64,000 nt of DNA, taken from the NCBI GenBank assembly GCA_035079005.1, contig CM068717.1, positions 29,961,388 through 30,025,387 of the forward strand, written 5' to 3'. A program made the translations under genes and the position numbers. Origin of the DNA: Fraxinus americana. Taxonomy: Eukaryota; Streptophyta; Magnoliopsida; Lamiales; Oleaceae. This document shows positions 34,449 through 45,283 of the stretch, piece after piece. The notes beneath the pieces are model-generated. The model had not been told where the DNA came from. It saw only the letters and a program-made list of their open reading frames with translations, and did not search any database. Position 1 is the first letter of the stretch. Each line of letters opens with the position of its first letter.

Positions 34449-36721
34449 TTAATGAACTAAGGAATTACAAAGATATGAATTACAAGAAACTGAAGGAGCA
34501 GGGGGTGGGGGAGCTGGGGCATCAGCAGCAGGCTGAGGCTCTTCACTAGGAGCATCATCAGGTTCAAGCTCCACCACTTCGCCCTCCTCAGCTGGGGTTT
34601 GAGGAACCTCCTCCTCAATAAATTTAGTCTTGAGCCCAGAGATGTCCAACTCAGGGTGCGTCTCCTCCAGCCTCTCGAAGACCTCCTGGTACGCCACCTT
34701 GCTCCAGTATATGCCGAAGTGGCGATACTCCTCCGTGAGGTGGAAATTGGCGATATAGTTTTTCACTGCAATATCCTCAGCTTCAAGCACATCAGCCTCA
34801 TACTTCTTCACCTCGACGGCGTACCATCTCAGTTCATTTTCCATAAACTTATTGGCATCTCGTGCCCCAGTAAGCTCAAGGTTTGCCTTTTGCAGCGCTT
34901 CGACAGTGACCTTTTGGTGGTTATCCAAAATCTCCACCTTCTTAGTAAGAGCTGCCACCTCACACTGAGACTCGTGCACCTCTTTCTTCAAGGCTTCAAT
35001 CTCGGCTAGGAGGGCGTCCCATTTGGCATCATCTTCGTCCCTCTGGACCCTTAGCTGTATGTTCGCCTCCTTCTTCTCTTCAAGCTCTGCCTTCACTGCC
35101 TCTAGCTCATCCAGCGAGGCCCTGTTCCTTGACTGAATATCCGCCAAGACAGTTTGGCACTCCAGTACCACGCCGAAATCTCTAACAGTTTGGCTCACCA
35201 AAGTGGCCGTAAGGTCCACTGCGTCGCATGTGGCAACGTAGTCCTGCTACCTCTCTGCCCAGAACTTGTTAAACCCCTCGATGGCAGCCCTCACTTTGGA
35301 AGGGAACATTTCAATCAGAACAGGGGCGATCTTGTCCTCCTTGCCCCCCAAAAAGTTCCCAGACTTCCCTGGGGTCCTCTCCACAGTTTTCTTCTTGGTG
35401 GCCTCGGCAACCTTTGTAGCATCAATGGAGGACTGAAGCAGCTTCGGCTGCTTGGAATCACCCTTCTCTGGTTACGAAGTCGTAACCCCAAAACTTGAAG
35501 ACCCACCGCCTGGGCCCAGCTTCCTCTTCTTCTGTGGCTCCTCTGCCACACCCTTGCCCTTTAAAACGGGCGGCTTACCCCCCATTCGCTACCTCCTTGG
35601 GGGCCTCCTCCTCCTCGGATCCTTTTCACTTTTGTCCTTGCTGAGGCGATCCAGCTTGGACTTCACTTGTTTGGCCCCCGAGGACCCAGGCTTCAGCGCC
35701 TTTGCTCCAGCCGTGGATGTAGCCTTCATGATGCTGGCCATGTCGGGCATGGCGTAATCCTTCTTCTTGAACTTATTTGCAAACACCAACAAAAAAGGTT
35801 AGAAGTCAGGAAAAGTATGAAAAGTTGAAGTGAGGAAGCTTATACCTTTTGGGGCCATTAGTCCGAAATCAATGAAATATCGGTTCCTCTCGATGAGGTG
35901 TGCAAAGCTTCGGAGCTTCGGAGACTTCTTGTAAATATCAGCAATTATACTCCACTCCGCCTCGGTCAGGTCGTACCTCGTACTGCAATCTACAAACCAA
36001 TAAATAAGGGTCAGTAATATAGAAGTATGCTAACACTAAGGAAGATTTAAGAAGAGACACTCACAAGCTTCGTAGTACTGGGTCGGCACGGTAACGACTG
36101 GGATAGCATCTTCCTCAACCATCTGCCACCTACCCGTCACCCAGAACCAGGACTCCTTCTAACCCTTTATAGAGGAGGGGAGCCCAACTACGAAGGGTGT
36201 ATGGGAGCCCCAAGGGGTGATGTAGTACCACCCCTTCCAGTCGTCCTTCCCTACGACCCTCGCATGGAATAAGGTCTCAAAGACATGAAGGGGCAAGTCC
36301 TCGCATAGGGACACTTCCTTCCAGAGAAAGTAGGTCCCCACGACTTGGCTCCACCCATTGGGAAGAATTGGGTAGGAGACAACATAAAGGTCCTCAGCAC
36401 TGCCCTAAAGAAAGGGTGCAGAGGCAGACGTACTCCTGCTTTGAGCAGGTACTCACTAAAAGCCACACAGTTGGGCCTCGGAAAACAGGCTCTCTCATGG
36501 GGTTCAGGGGCTATGAGTTCTACGTAATGGGGTATGTGATAGGTGTCCCTAAATTCGGCTAGTTTGGAAGGGGTGATGTTGGATGGAACCTTGGCTGCCC
36601 CCCAATCCGGCTCATAATCTATGGGCTCCTCATACATACTATACCACTCACCCGAAGCCCCCGACACTGACTCCTCTCCACCTCTAACTACTGTAATAGC
36701 CAAAGACGCTTCGGCAGACAT
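34449..36721 (-). pseudogene. Antisense extra ORF (aORF) of the Tat element, spliced and decayed
   Basis: On the minus strand, an ATG at 36721 starts a frame containing KLAEFRDTYHIPHYVELIAP and GVRLPLHPFFRAVLRTFMLS. This matches the 'putative gypsy-type transposon' domain (PF04195-like) known from antisense ORFs of plant elements. A frameshift near 36330 and a TAG at 36161 interrupt it. Splice signals follow: donor after 36065, exon 35846-35989 (YDLTEAEWSIIADIYKKSPK), donor after 35846, then a last exon from about 35780 to 34449. That exon has a basic segment, a long coiled coil (about 34650-35140 on this strand) and an acidic Pro-rich end. Stops at about 35589 and 35249 break it. The function of such ORFs is unknown. 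Confidence 0.75.
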
Positions 36722-36914
36722 TATGGAGGGAAGAAGACTATGGAACAGCTACTAGAATGGTGTTGAAAGATAAAGAAAACTACTCAGATGAGAATACCTA
36801 AACGCACATGGAAGGTTCGCCGGAAGATTCGTCGGAGAAGATTCAACAGCAAGAACTTGAGAGATTTCAAAGAGATTTTAACGTAGGTAAAGTTTGAAAA
36901 TGACAAAGTTCTGG

Positions 36915-36922
36915 CTTTTATA
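36915..36922 (-). promoter_or_regulatory. TATA box for the antisense ORF
   Basis: TATAAAAG on the minus strand lies 194 bp upstream of the antisense ATG at 36721. The position and orientation fit an internal promoter for the aORF. Confidence 0.55.
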
Positions 36923-37224
36923 CTAACAAGGAATTCAGCCCCAGCCGTTGGATTAGATCTCAGTTAATCTGAGGCGTTCAAAGATAAACAAATCCTAGCC
37001 ATAGATTTCAAACGTTTTTACACTTTCAACGCTCCAGATCAACATGTGCGTGTACCAACATAGGCCCGCGCGTGGATGTGTTCTCGAAACCACGCGTCCT
37101 AATAATTAGCCATCATTATGCATTGAATTGGAACAGCTGTACGGTTATTGAAATTTGTCTCGATGCAGCTAACTTGCCTTGGAAACATAAGAAACTGTCA
37201 TATCACATACACTAATATCAATGG

Positions 37225-37650
37225 ATGTCGCCTCGCCTCATCCAAAGGAATTCAGTCTCGGCCAGTTCGAATATGAACTCGCCTCATCCAAATGAACTCA
37301 GCCTCGGCCAGTTCAAATATGAACTCGCTTCGCACCAAAGGAATTCAGCTTTGGCAGTTCGAATATGAACTCCCCTCGTCCAAAGGAATTCAGCTTTGGC
37401 AGTTTGAATATGAACTCGCCTCGTCCAAAGGAATTCAGCATCGGCCAGTTCGAATATGAACTCGCCTCGTCCAAAGAAATTCAGCATCGGCCAGTTCGAA
37501 TATGAACTCGCCCCATCCAAAGGAATTCAGCCTTGGCTAGTTCGAATATGAACTCGCCTCGTCCAAAGGAACTTGACCTCGGCCAGTTCAAATATGAACT
37601 CGCTTCGCACCAAAGGAATTCAGCTTTGGCAGTTCGAATATAAACTCGCC
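37225..37650. repeat. 46-bp tandem repeat, about nine copies
   Basis: The marker GAACTCGCC recurs at 37275, 37321, 37367, 37412, 37458, 37504, 37550 and 37596, then degenerate at 37642. Each unit contains CCAAAGGAATTCAGC and CAGTTCGAATATG. It lies between the aORF promoter and the 3' LTR. Confidence 0.92.
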
Positions 37651-37838
37651 TTACTTCAACTCCAAAAGAACTTCAGTTTTACAGGCAACTTTCTTAACCT
37701 TACGCTCCACACCTCTTAAATTCCACGCACAGTATGAATATCTCTACCTGGACTTGGGGGACTGATGTGAAGTACAGAAAATTAAAACTTTTCCTGACTT
37801 ATTGAAAGTCCACGCCTGGTATAAATAACCATACATAG

Positions 37839-37852
37839 ACTTGGGGGACTAT
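37839..37852 (+). other. Polypurine tract of the Gypsy element
   Basis: ACTTGGGGGACTAT directly precedes the 3' LTR. A second copy of GACTTGGGGGACT lies at 37752-37764, within a duplicated GGTATAAATA-type block. Confidence 0.65.
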
Positions 37853-38568
37853 TGTTACGGGTTAATATATGAAAGCGACACGTGGCACCGTATTTTAGCG
37901 GTGGGACCAGCTTAATCAAATCAAGACATATTTTCCTAGCCTTAAAGGGGAATTCCGAGGCCATCACTGTTATTCCGAGGCCATTGTTGTTAACAATAAG
38001 CCACGGTCCGATGAACATACATCGTCCGAGGCTCCTTAGCAACTACTGAATACCCACATGTGAAGATCCGCTTATGATGAAGATCTTTTGTGAATGATTG
38101 ACGTGACTCTTATGTAAAATTTATTTGTGTCTTGTCTTGTCAATGTAAGAGCATTTAATGCTTTGTAAAGCTAGAAAAGTCAACTTGATGGTTAGGATTT
38201 GATGTCTTGGCCGAGGAGATGAGGCCACGTCTAAATCGATCTAAAGGTCACCATTTGAGTTGTAACACTATAAATACCCCCACCATGCAACACAAAAAGG
38301 ACTAATGCAATTTTGGAGACAAACTGAATATTTGGAGCAACATCTCTCTCTCTTCAATAGTAATTCTTACAACATATTTTCTACTACAAATCGTCCTTTA
38401 TCGAATGGTTTCTCATACAATCGTATTACATTATCCTTGCCGTTGAGCCACTCCCATGCCCTTTCTCTGGAGCCATCTTGACCGTTGATCGGCATTAGCG
38501 TGTTGGACCAAGCTCGCGTGTGCACGAGTGGGCCCGGCATCTGTTGGCAACATTTTTTGGGGTCAACA
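37853..38568 (+). repeat. 3' LTR of the Gypsy element
   Basis: TGTTACGGG...GGTCAACA, 716 bp, with TATA box at 38269-38276. It aligns with the 5' LTR along its whole length, apart from the 28-bp gap near 38441. Confidence 0.92.
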
Positions 38569-38573
38569 CCCTT

Positions 38574-38904
38574 AAATTAAAAATTTAAAAGAGAGAGATC
38601 TAGAGAGAGTATGGTGGGGTGGGATGGGGTGGGGTGGGAAGAATTGGTTTACTTCTCGAGTAACAATTTGAAGGGTTAATCGTACTAACCTACTCTTCCA
38701 TAAAAGGTGATACTTATGTAATGGAAGGTTTACAAAACTTGATTTACTTTTTATGCGGTATTTTCCGTCTCTGACTCAGTTTTAGATCAAAAGTTGACAA
38801 GTAATTTTATTCGGCACAACCGGTGTCAAGTACTAATTTAGCTGACAACTGTATGTTATTAAAAGATAGATTCATTTAAACAAAACGTCACATAATTTTT
38901 TTAA
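38574..38904. other. Flank between Gypsy and Pack-MULE
   Basis: The right continuation of the DNA into which the Gypsy inserted. It contains a GGGGTGGGATGGGG low-complexity stretch (about 38610-38640). No gene is seen. Confidence 0.4.
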
Positions 38905-39103
38905 GGGAAAATTACCTAGAAACCTTCTTTTCAAGATTACATTTCAAAAGTAGGTGGGTGAAAGATTAAATTTCAATAATCAGGTGGCAAATACTAATTT
39001 TTAAATTAATTTAAAAAATTAATTACACCCACTCAGCCTATCACCCCCAAACACTTATTTTAAACCCCAGACCCTGATTCACCCCTCTCCCCCCGCCATT
39101 AAT

Positions 39104-39478
39104 TTAATTCCCAAACCCAGAAGCCCTCTTCCTTTTTCTCTGTATCTTCTTACCCGTCAATTTCATGCCCTCCACCACTAAATCTCTTCTGGGTTTCCTA
39201 CAAAAATTCAAAAGCACGAGCACAGTCCACGTCGCTAGAGTTGCCAACACCGCTACAGCCAGGGCGGCCACCACCGACAGAACCCCAAACGCCACCCCCA
39301 AAACCACCGATACACGTAAAACTGTCCACCCAGATGCACTTGACCTTACCATGGTCGATTCATACCAAGAACGTACAGATTTTAAAAAATTCCAAGAAAG
39401 GTATAGTAAAACTGTGTAAACTGCTGCAAATAGGCAAACACATGTTCTTCTTTTGCTCATAAGCTTTATGAGTAACAT
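39104..39478 (-). CDS. Captured ORF: small multi-span membrane protein, in Pack-MULE
   Basis: The ATG at 39478 opens 124 residues. The N terminus is MLLIKLMSKRRTCVCLFAAV, followed by a hydrophobic segment with LLYLSWNFLKSV, then a long second hydrophobic stretch (LGVAFGVLSVVAALAVAVLA and on) and NFCRKPRRDLVVEGMKLTGK. The pattern resembles an unnamed plant membrane-protein family that normally continues past the VEGRKLT region; here the frame runs into an unrelated basic tail (KRKRASGFGN) and stops. It therefore looks like a truncated captured copy. Whether it is expressed is unknown. Confidence 0.55.
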   Translation of the reverse strand: MLLIKLMSKRRTCVCLFAAVYTVLLYLSWNFLKSVRSWYESTMVRSSASGWTVLRVSVVLGVAFGVLSVVAALAVAVLATLATWTVLVLLNFCRKPRRDLVVEGMKLTGKKIQRKRKRASGFGN

Positions 39479-39639
39479 GGAGGAATATGATTCTTCTTCT
39501 GTGAATCTGTATCTTCTCTCCCTCCCTCCGCCTCTCGTAGTAGCTTCTCCCCAACACAACCATCTCCTTCCTTGTGAATCCACAGCAACTTCGAACCACT
39601 TGATTTGTTTGGGAAATCATATGTTCTTTGCAAAGCCAG

Positions 39640-39760
39640 ATGAAATACCTAAGGAGGGTCAGGAAAGAGTTCCACTCGGATGGGCACCTCTAGGTAGTGG
39701 TTTCCGTAAGCTAAATATTGATGTGGCGATAGTCAAGGGAGAAGATGGTTTGTTGTGTGT
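39640..39760 (+). pseudogene. LINE/RVT_3 RNase H-like fragment
   Basis: The frame reads WAPLGSGFRKLNIDVAIVKG, close to the W.PP..G..KLN.D.A motif that opens RNase H domains of plant LINE-type elements. Only this motif is present. Confidence 0.4.
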
Positions 39761-40201
39761 GGTTTGTTGGTGGTTTTTTTTGTTGGTAGTTTTTTCATTC
39801 GATGCATTTTGGTGGTGTTGGCAGTGATGGTGGTAAGATTAGTTGCCTTCTCAATCGTTTGATTGTGACCGATTGTGACCCATTTTTTGTTGATTGTGAT
39901 CATCGGAGCAGTTGTCGGAGAGGCGTCGAGTGATAGTCGGAACAGTCGTCGAAGAGGCGCCGGAGATGATGGCCGTCTCCGCCATCACCTCCGGCGGAGA
40001 GGTGGAGGGAAGGTGATGTAGTTGGGTGATAGGATGTGGTAGGTGAGGTGATATGGGTAGAAATAATTAATATATATTATATTATATTTTAATATTTAAT
40101 AAATTAATTTACCATCTGATTTTTGAAATATTTTAATGAGTTTGTTATTTATGAAATGTGATCTTTAAAAATAGGAGTTTTGTATTGTTCCCTTTTTTTA
40201 A

Positions 40202-40627
40202 TTAAACCTATCAAGTATGGTCAAGCCCGGTCTAGCCACCAAGGCAATGGCCGAGGGCCTCCCTCACCTTTTAAGTGCCTCAAATTATTTATATGGCCCA
40301 AATATATATTTAATAATAGGCTTTGGTTCAAGACTACATAGATTGACAATATGGCTCAAATTGTAATTTTAAAACTTAGTGGAAATCACACCCCTTACCC
40401 AGTATTACATAAAATTTCAATAATTACTTTGTAATTAATTTTATCCTAGAATTATCATTGTAAATATAGTAAAAGAAAAATGAGGAAATCACCTCACTTA
40501 TACTAGAAAATCAAAACACTGCTGAATTGATTCTCCGAAAAACGCCCATTTCCATAAGAATATCAGTCATGCTAGATATCAATTATGAGCTGAATTTGTT
40601 CCATCAAACACTCCCCTTAATATAAAT
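40202..40627. other. Intergenic, nothing recognised
   Basis: AT-rich DNA between the Pack-MULE and a Copia LTR. No frame or element end is clear. Confidence 0.4.
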
Positions 40628-41203
40628 TGTTGGGTTTTTGATATCCAATCAATCCGGACGATGATTTAAAACAGTTGTCGGATTATTTAGCGACACCATA
40701 GACTTGGCTCGACTCAGAATCGACCTATACTTTTGGATGGCCCAAGTTTGGGTTGGATGGTAATGGGTATTAGCCCATTTAGTTTGTTAGTTGTGGGAAT
40801 TAATTGGTAGCACATTTACCTTGTTATTAGTTGGCCCATTTAATCGTTAACCCTGACCCAATTAAATGCCTAACTAATGTGCCCTATATTTTAAGGTTCC
40901 AGCCGTGTAGTGTAGTGTGTGTAGTGTGCAAGAGTCGAGAGAAGAGAGGTAAGGCAGCCGGGTTGTGAGGATGAGAGGCAACCGGATTTGGTGGATTTCT
41001 TGGTGAGTTCCAACCATTGTTTCTACTCTTCTTCTTCCTCCCTGTGTGGGCTTTTAATCACCACCACCATATCTCCTTTGTGGGTATGAAATCTTGGTAC
41101 AACCAAGTGTAGGAGTTTGGGTCGAGCCTTGGTCGAATTGTGGTGTTCGTTTTGTTGTTTTTTGAGCCCGAAAATTGGTTGTTTGAAGCCTCAAATTTCA
41201 ACA
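40628..41203 (+). repeat. Copia-type 5' LTR
   Basis: The 576-bp interval starts TGTTGGGTTTTTG and ends TTTCAACA. It is followed after two bases by TGGTATCAAAGC (41206-41217), one base from the initiator tRNA-Met primer-binding site. No matching 3' LTR is present in the window. Confidence 0.65.
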
Positions 41204-41217
41204 AATGGTATCAAAGC

Positions 41218-42275
41218 GGGTTGGGGTAGTTTTTCAAACCAAAAATCGAGCAGGGGCTGACCAGAAAACGAGCAGAAACTGAAGCAAGGAAACTGTCCAA
41301 TTTTTTCAATTTTTTCGGACCCTGCAATTGCGTTTCCAGCCAAACCAGAAGGTATTTGGAGAAACGGACACCACTGGTGTGTTCAGCAGGGCAAGGTGCC
41401 GCATGGTAGATGGCGCGTGTTGGTAACGCGCCGGCGTGTCTGCCGACGCGTGAGGCCCACACGCAGACGCGTGGGTGGCGCATGCGGTGCACGCGTTCTG
41501 ATTTTGAAAAAAGGGTCTTCAGGCATTTTGTTAGGGACATCGAGGCGGACCCAACGGTGTTGACGGATTTCAATTTGGGGTGCTACGGTGAAAGTTAGAC
41601 CAGTTTGCGTTTGGACGTTCGGGTGCCGAGTGCCGTTTCGTGTTGACGGAAGCTTTATGGTGGATTGGGTAGACCCAAAGTGGTGAATTCGCAGCTCTCG
41701 ATATTTACGGACCTTCAGACGTGGTCCGCTCGGTATTGTGTTCTTTGCCTTTTATTATTGCAGTTAAAATTATTGTGTAGGATGATTTATTTTTCGCATT
41801 AGAAGTCATCGTGTGGGGTGACGTTAGGTTTGGGGTCACCGTGAAGGGGTAACCATTGCCTGTTGCTAGATCTAGGAATTACTTGTTAATTATTTGCCTT
41901 AAATTCTTCGTGAATTTGTTATCGATTTATTTTTCATTATTTAGAATTGCACATGACCTTAGGAAAGTTTACTTGACTATTCTGTGTGAATCGTGTTGGT
42001 ACTTTACTTGTGGTCGTTATTGGTTGTATTTTGTGTTTTGTGCATTTTTTTGGGTAAAATGACGACACATTACGAGTGTGCATGTTTTAAGAAAAAATAT
42101 GATATTTTAATTTGGCAAATGTGGTCTAAGGCAAGTGCGAAAAATAAAATGTGTTTTAATTGCATTTGGATATTATTGAAATAGACTGTCCTAGGGATGA
42201 TAAAAGAAAAGTTGATGAGAGTGGTGATGCGAATTTTATTTTTGGGTCGAGTGATGACCCGTGTGAGGTTTATTG
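41218..42275 (+). pseudogene. Leader and gag remnant of the Copia element
   Basis: After a leader of about 840 bp, an ATG at 42060 begins MTTHYECACFKKKYDILIWQ, weakly like the N terminus of Copia gag (F....Y..W...M). It is followed soon by a degenerate zinc-knuckle (CFNC...) and DCPRDDKRK-type text in another frame, then IFGSSDDPCEVY. The middle of gag and all of pol are missing. Confidence 0.4.
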
Positions 42276-42476
42276 AGTAAAAGTTGGTTACTGTTATGTG
42301 CATCTGTGTGTAATCCTTTCTGCATGTGTGTGATTTTACTACTTAAATTACAGCAATTAAAAATACTTACATAAAATCCTACCTGGATTTATGCAGATAA
42401 AAAAATCGTTGAAAAATTGACTAAACAAGACAATAAAAAAGAAGAAATAAATAAAAAAAATAATAATAACTCCCCG

Positions 42477-42600
42477 TGCGCGCACGGAGAGAATGGCCCA
42501 ATTTCCCCGTCCGCGGACGGGGAAACCCAGTTTCCCCGTTCGCGGACGGGGAAATTGGGTTTCCCCGTTCGCGCACGGTTTCCCGTCCGCGCACGGGGAA
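42477..42600. repeat. Cluster of GC-rich palindromes
   Basis: Repeated TTTCCCCGT.CGCG.ACGGGGAAA units, some perfectly self-complementary (for example 42513-42526 around CCGCGG), separated by ACCCAG or TTGGG spacers. It stands out against AT-rich neighbours. The origin is unknown. Confidence 0.75.
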
Positions 42601-42750
42601 AGAGAAAAGGGGGTTTGCGTCTTCCTTTAACTCTCTCTTCAACCCTAATTTCTACTTCTTCTTTCTCTCTCTCTCTCCTTCGAGCGAAATAGTCGCCAGA
42701 GTCGAGATCACATTGGAAAAGTCGCTCTCCCTCCGCCTCCTCCCCAAACC

Positions 42751-42858
42751 ATCGTCAAACTGAAGCTGGCCAAAGTTGACGAGACTACGAGGGCTGCGGA
42801 GAAGAAGGCCATGGCTATTGAGAGATAGGCTACCAAAGAAGAGTTCCAGCAAACCCTG
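42751..42858 (+). pseudogene. Captured exon-like segment, unknown gene
   Basis: The frame reads KLKLAKVDETTRAAEKKAMA, then ATKEEFQQTL and a donor-like CTG|GTATGC. One TAG interrupts it. The T/C-rich stretch before it (42631-42690) looks like a plant 5' UTR. The parent gene is not recognised. Confidence 0.35.
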
Positions 42859-43846
42859 GTATGCGAAATCTACTTTATGCCTTTCCTTTTTTATCTTTAT
42901 TTCATTTTGAGGATGAGCACCATCAAACCACCACCACCTCCGCCAACTGTCCACCTCATCCACACCTTCCCATCTTCAGCGATCAATGTGAATAAATATT
43001 CCCTCGACCACGAGTTCCTTCAACCCAGCTCCTTCAGCCTTTTAAGGGTTCTTCAATCGCATTAATTTCTTCTTCAAGTTTAGTCATCGAGCTTGAACGC
43101 AGTTGGTATGTCTTTATATTTTTCAATTCAAAGAAGCGCTCTTTTCCTCTTCCTATCTTTATCTGTTGCTTTTGAATAGAAAATTATTTTTCGGTGCTCT
43201 GTTTGTGTTCAATTCTTCCATTGATTCATGGATAATTAATAAGTTGCTCCGGTTTTCATCTGCTGGGCTCCAAGATTGAGCTTTTATTGTTCTTCTTTTG
43301 GAATTAATTGATGATATTATCTTTTTAGTGAAGAATGCTTTAAAATAGATGCATATCTTATTGGGCAGGTAACAATTCTGGTGGTATGAACTAAGAAATA
43401 ATTTACATATATAAATGGAAAAACTGTGGCTAAGATTATGGTGCAGTAGTTGGAGAGATTGTGTAGATGAAAAGGACGAAGAAGAGAAAGGATACGTGAG
43501 TACATTACAATAACTGGTTTGATGAGGGAGAAAAATTATATTTCACATGTTGTGTAGTTTATCATTATTGTTGGAAGGTCCTTGGGTAAATCCAGATGGT
43601 GTTAACTTACAATTTGTAGTGTTTATGTTTAACATAAAATGTATTAACTTACAATTTGTGGTGTTTCTTATGGGATTTGCTTATTTTTACCTGGATTCTC
43701 TTCATTCAAGACTTGCCTTCTGGAATTCCAACGTGCTACATTAAATAGGTAAAGCCTTTCTAATTTCTATGCATGAGTTTTATTTTATTTTATTTTCCTC
43801 CTGAGATAGCACGGCATTTTAATAATTTTTTGTTCTTGTAGTTCAG

Positions 43847-43960
43847 GAGGGCCTAATTCGTACCAAATCTTGGAAGAGGATTGGAGATGCAACTGCACTT
43901 GAAGTTAGAGCCACAGGAATCGAATATGCCTTTACGCCCTGTCATTGTGAACTCTGTTAG
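43847..43960 (+). pseudogene. Captured exon of a GH3 beta-glucosidase
   Basis: Between an acceptor (GTTCAG, 43841-43846) and a donor (GTAAGG, 43961) the frame reads RIGDATALEVRATGIEYAFT, a highly conserved block of plant glycosyl hydrolase family 3 (beta-D-glucan exohydrolase type). The 3' end is frame-shifted (CHCEL instead of the family's CIAV) and carries a stop, so it is a relic. Confidence 0.75.
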
Positions 43961-44831
43961 GTAAGGTGTTCGTTTGTTTTGGTCTTGAAATCCTTTTTCT
44001 TTTTTTGGGGTTATTTGTTGAAGAAAAAGAGAGATTTCAAATAAGTTTTTGAGTCCGTAGCTATGATTTTTCAACATTTGAACTTCCCTTTATATGATGT
44101 TTTTGCTTTAACAGTATATTAGTTCGGGTTTTCAATCACATCTAATTGTTTTGTTCTTCGTTTGATAGAATCGTTTTGCCTTTTTTTGTTGTTGAAGATC
44201 TATGAAAATCTGCAAATTAATAAGAATAAATAGTTTTTTAATTGATAAAATTCGAAGCCAAATCATTAAGAGAGAATCTTTCCAAACATTTGAGAATAGA
44301 GTTTCCCAAGTTAATATTGTAATAGTATTGTTGAATGAAAGAAATTGAACAAACAGGGTTTCAGGAAAAAGACAGGAATCCTAAATTCATTGCCTTTTTA
44401 AAATTTTAAACTGGGTCATTGAAAAAAAAACCACTACTGCAAATTGCTATATTTAGTGAACATTGTAAGTTTTAGTAGGATTCTAATAAGATACTGGAAA
44501 GAACGTACGGCCCTTGTAGGTTCAAGTATTATCAAATATTCTGCTCGTGAAATGTTGGTTCTATAATTCTATCGCTGCAGAATTAAAAGAATTTTACTTT
44601 GAAAGGTACCGTGTAATTTTAGACATTACAAGACTTTAGGATATTGGTGGGAAATTAATAAAAGGTGGAAAGGACAATAGCATTTCATATGCACACATCG
44701 AAATTATTATAATCTGCTATCATACAACAGTTCCCTCAATTTTAGTTGCATGAAAAAATATTACAATAAAGAAAAAGTATTATTTTTAATTCTTTACATT
44801 TGCTATAAAAGTTTTTCACAAATTCCATGAG

Positions 44832-44921
44832 CGAGCTCGAGAAGTTCGTTCCAATTCTTTGCTACGTCTGTGCAATGGAATCACTAATGACAGCTTCAAA
44901 GAGAACCCAGATTTTCAGAAG
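44832..44921 (+). pseudogene. Captured exon-like segment, unknown gene
   Basis: The open frame RAREVRSNSLLRLCNGITND, then SFKENPDFQK, ends at a good donor (AAG|GTATGA). A further possible exon lies at about 45021-45084. The parent gene is not recognised. Confidence 0.3.
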
Positions 44922-45162
44922 GTATGACTCTGATTTGTTAGTGTTGATGTTTTTGTGACCTTTATTGAATGAAAAAATTATATATTCTTTTTCTGTGTTG
45001 AATTTGAAGTATTATACAGGTGGGTCTTGTGAAATAAGGGCTCCAACCAATGGCATATCAGATCTCCAATTTCCATATCAAAGGTCAATTTGGTTCCATT
45101 TCCTACTTAATTAATTTCTAATTTGTGGAAGTGGAGCTAATCTTCGAGATAGCATTTTGCAG

Positions 45163-45283
45163 GCTCCAACCTTCTCATAGACAACGACAGAAATCTGAAG
45201 CTTGCAGATTTTGGGGAAGCACGATCATTTTCAAGTGACCATAATGCTAATCTTATGAATCGTGTCATTACTTTTTGGTATAG
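45163..45283 (+). pseudogene. Captured exon of a CDKC (CDK9-like) protein kinase
   Basis: Between acceptor (TTTTGCAG) and donor (TATAG|GTAAAT) the frame is open: GSNLLIDNDRNLKLADFG, then ARSFSSDHNAN and NRVITFWYR. This is the catalytic-loop to activation-segment region of plant cyclin-dependent kinase C. The residue after DFG is Glu where the family has Leu, and ITLWYR has become ITFWYR. The upstream and downstream exons of a kinase are absent. Confidence 0.85.

Larger units (their letters stand above)
26202..38568 (+). mobile_element. Ty3/Gypsy retrotransposon, Tat-type, with antisense extra ORF
   Basis: The full-length element of 12,367 bp has LTRs at 26202-26946 and 37853-38568, flanked by the identical 5-bp duplication CCCTT (26197-26201 and 38569-38573). 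The order of coding parts is gag, protease, reverse transcriptase, RNase H, a second archaeal-type RNase H, and integrase. This dual RNase H plus a long 3' region with an antisense ORF is characteristic of the Tat lineage. It is disabled: many in-frame stops, at least one frameshift between protease and RT, and a 508-bp hAT in RNase H. By eye the LTRs differ at about 36 of roughly 715 aligned positions, nearly all transitions, plus one 28-bp gap. Confidence 0.92.
38905..40192. mobile_element. Pack-MULE carrying a membrane-protein ORF
   Basis: Left end GGGAAAATTACCTAG and right end ATTGTTCCC are inverted repeats. Exact 9-bp duplications TTTTTTTAA flank it (38896-38904 and 40193-40201). The 1288-bp element has no transposase but carries a host-like ORF on the minus strand (39104-39478) and an RNase H-like fragment (about 39640-39760). 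Its right-hand part (TCGGAGCAGTTGTCGGAG and similar, 39900-40010) resembles 49395-49560 in the second MULE, so the two belong to one family. Confidence 0.8.
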
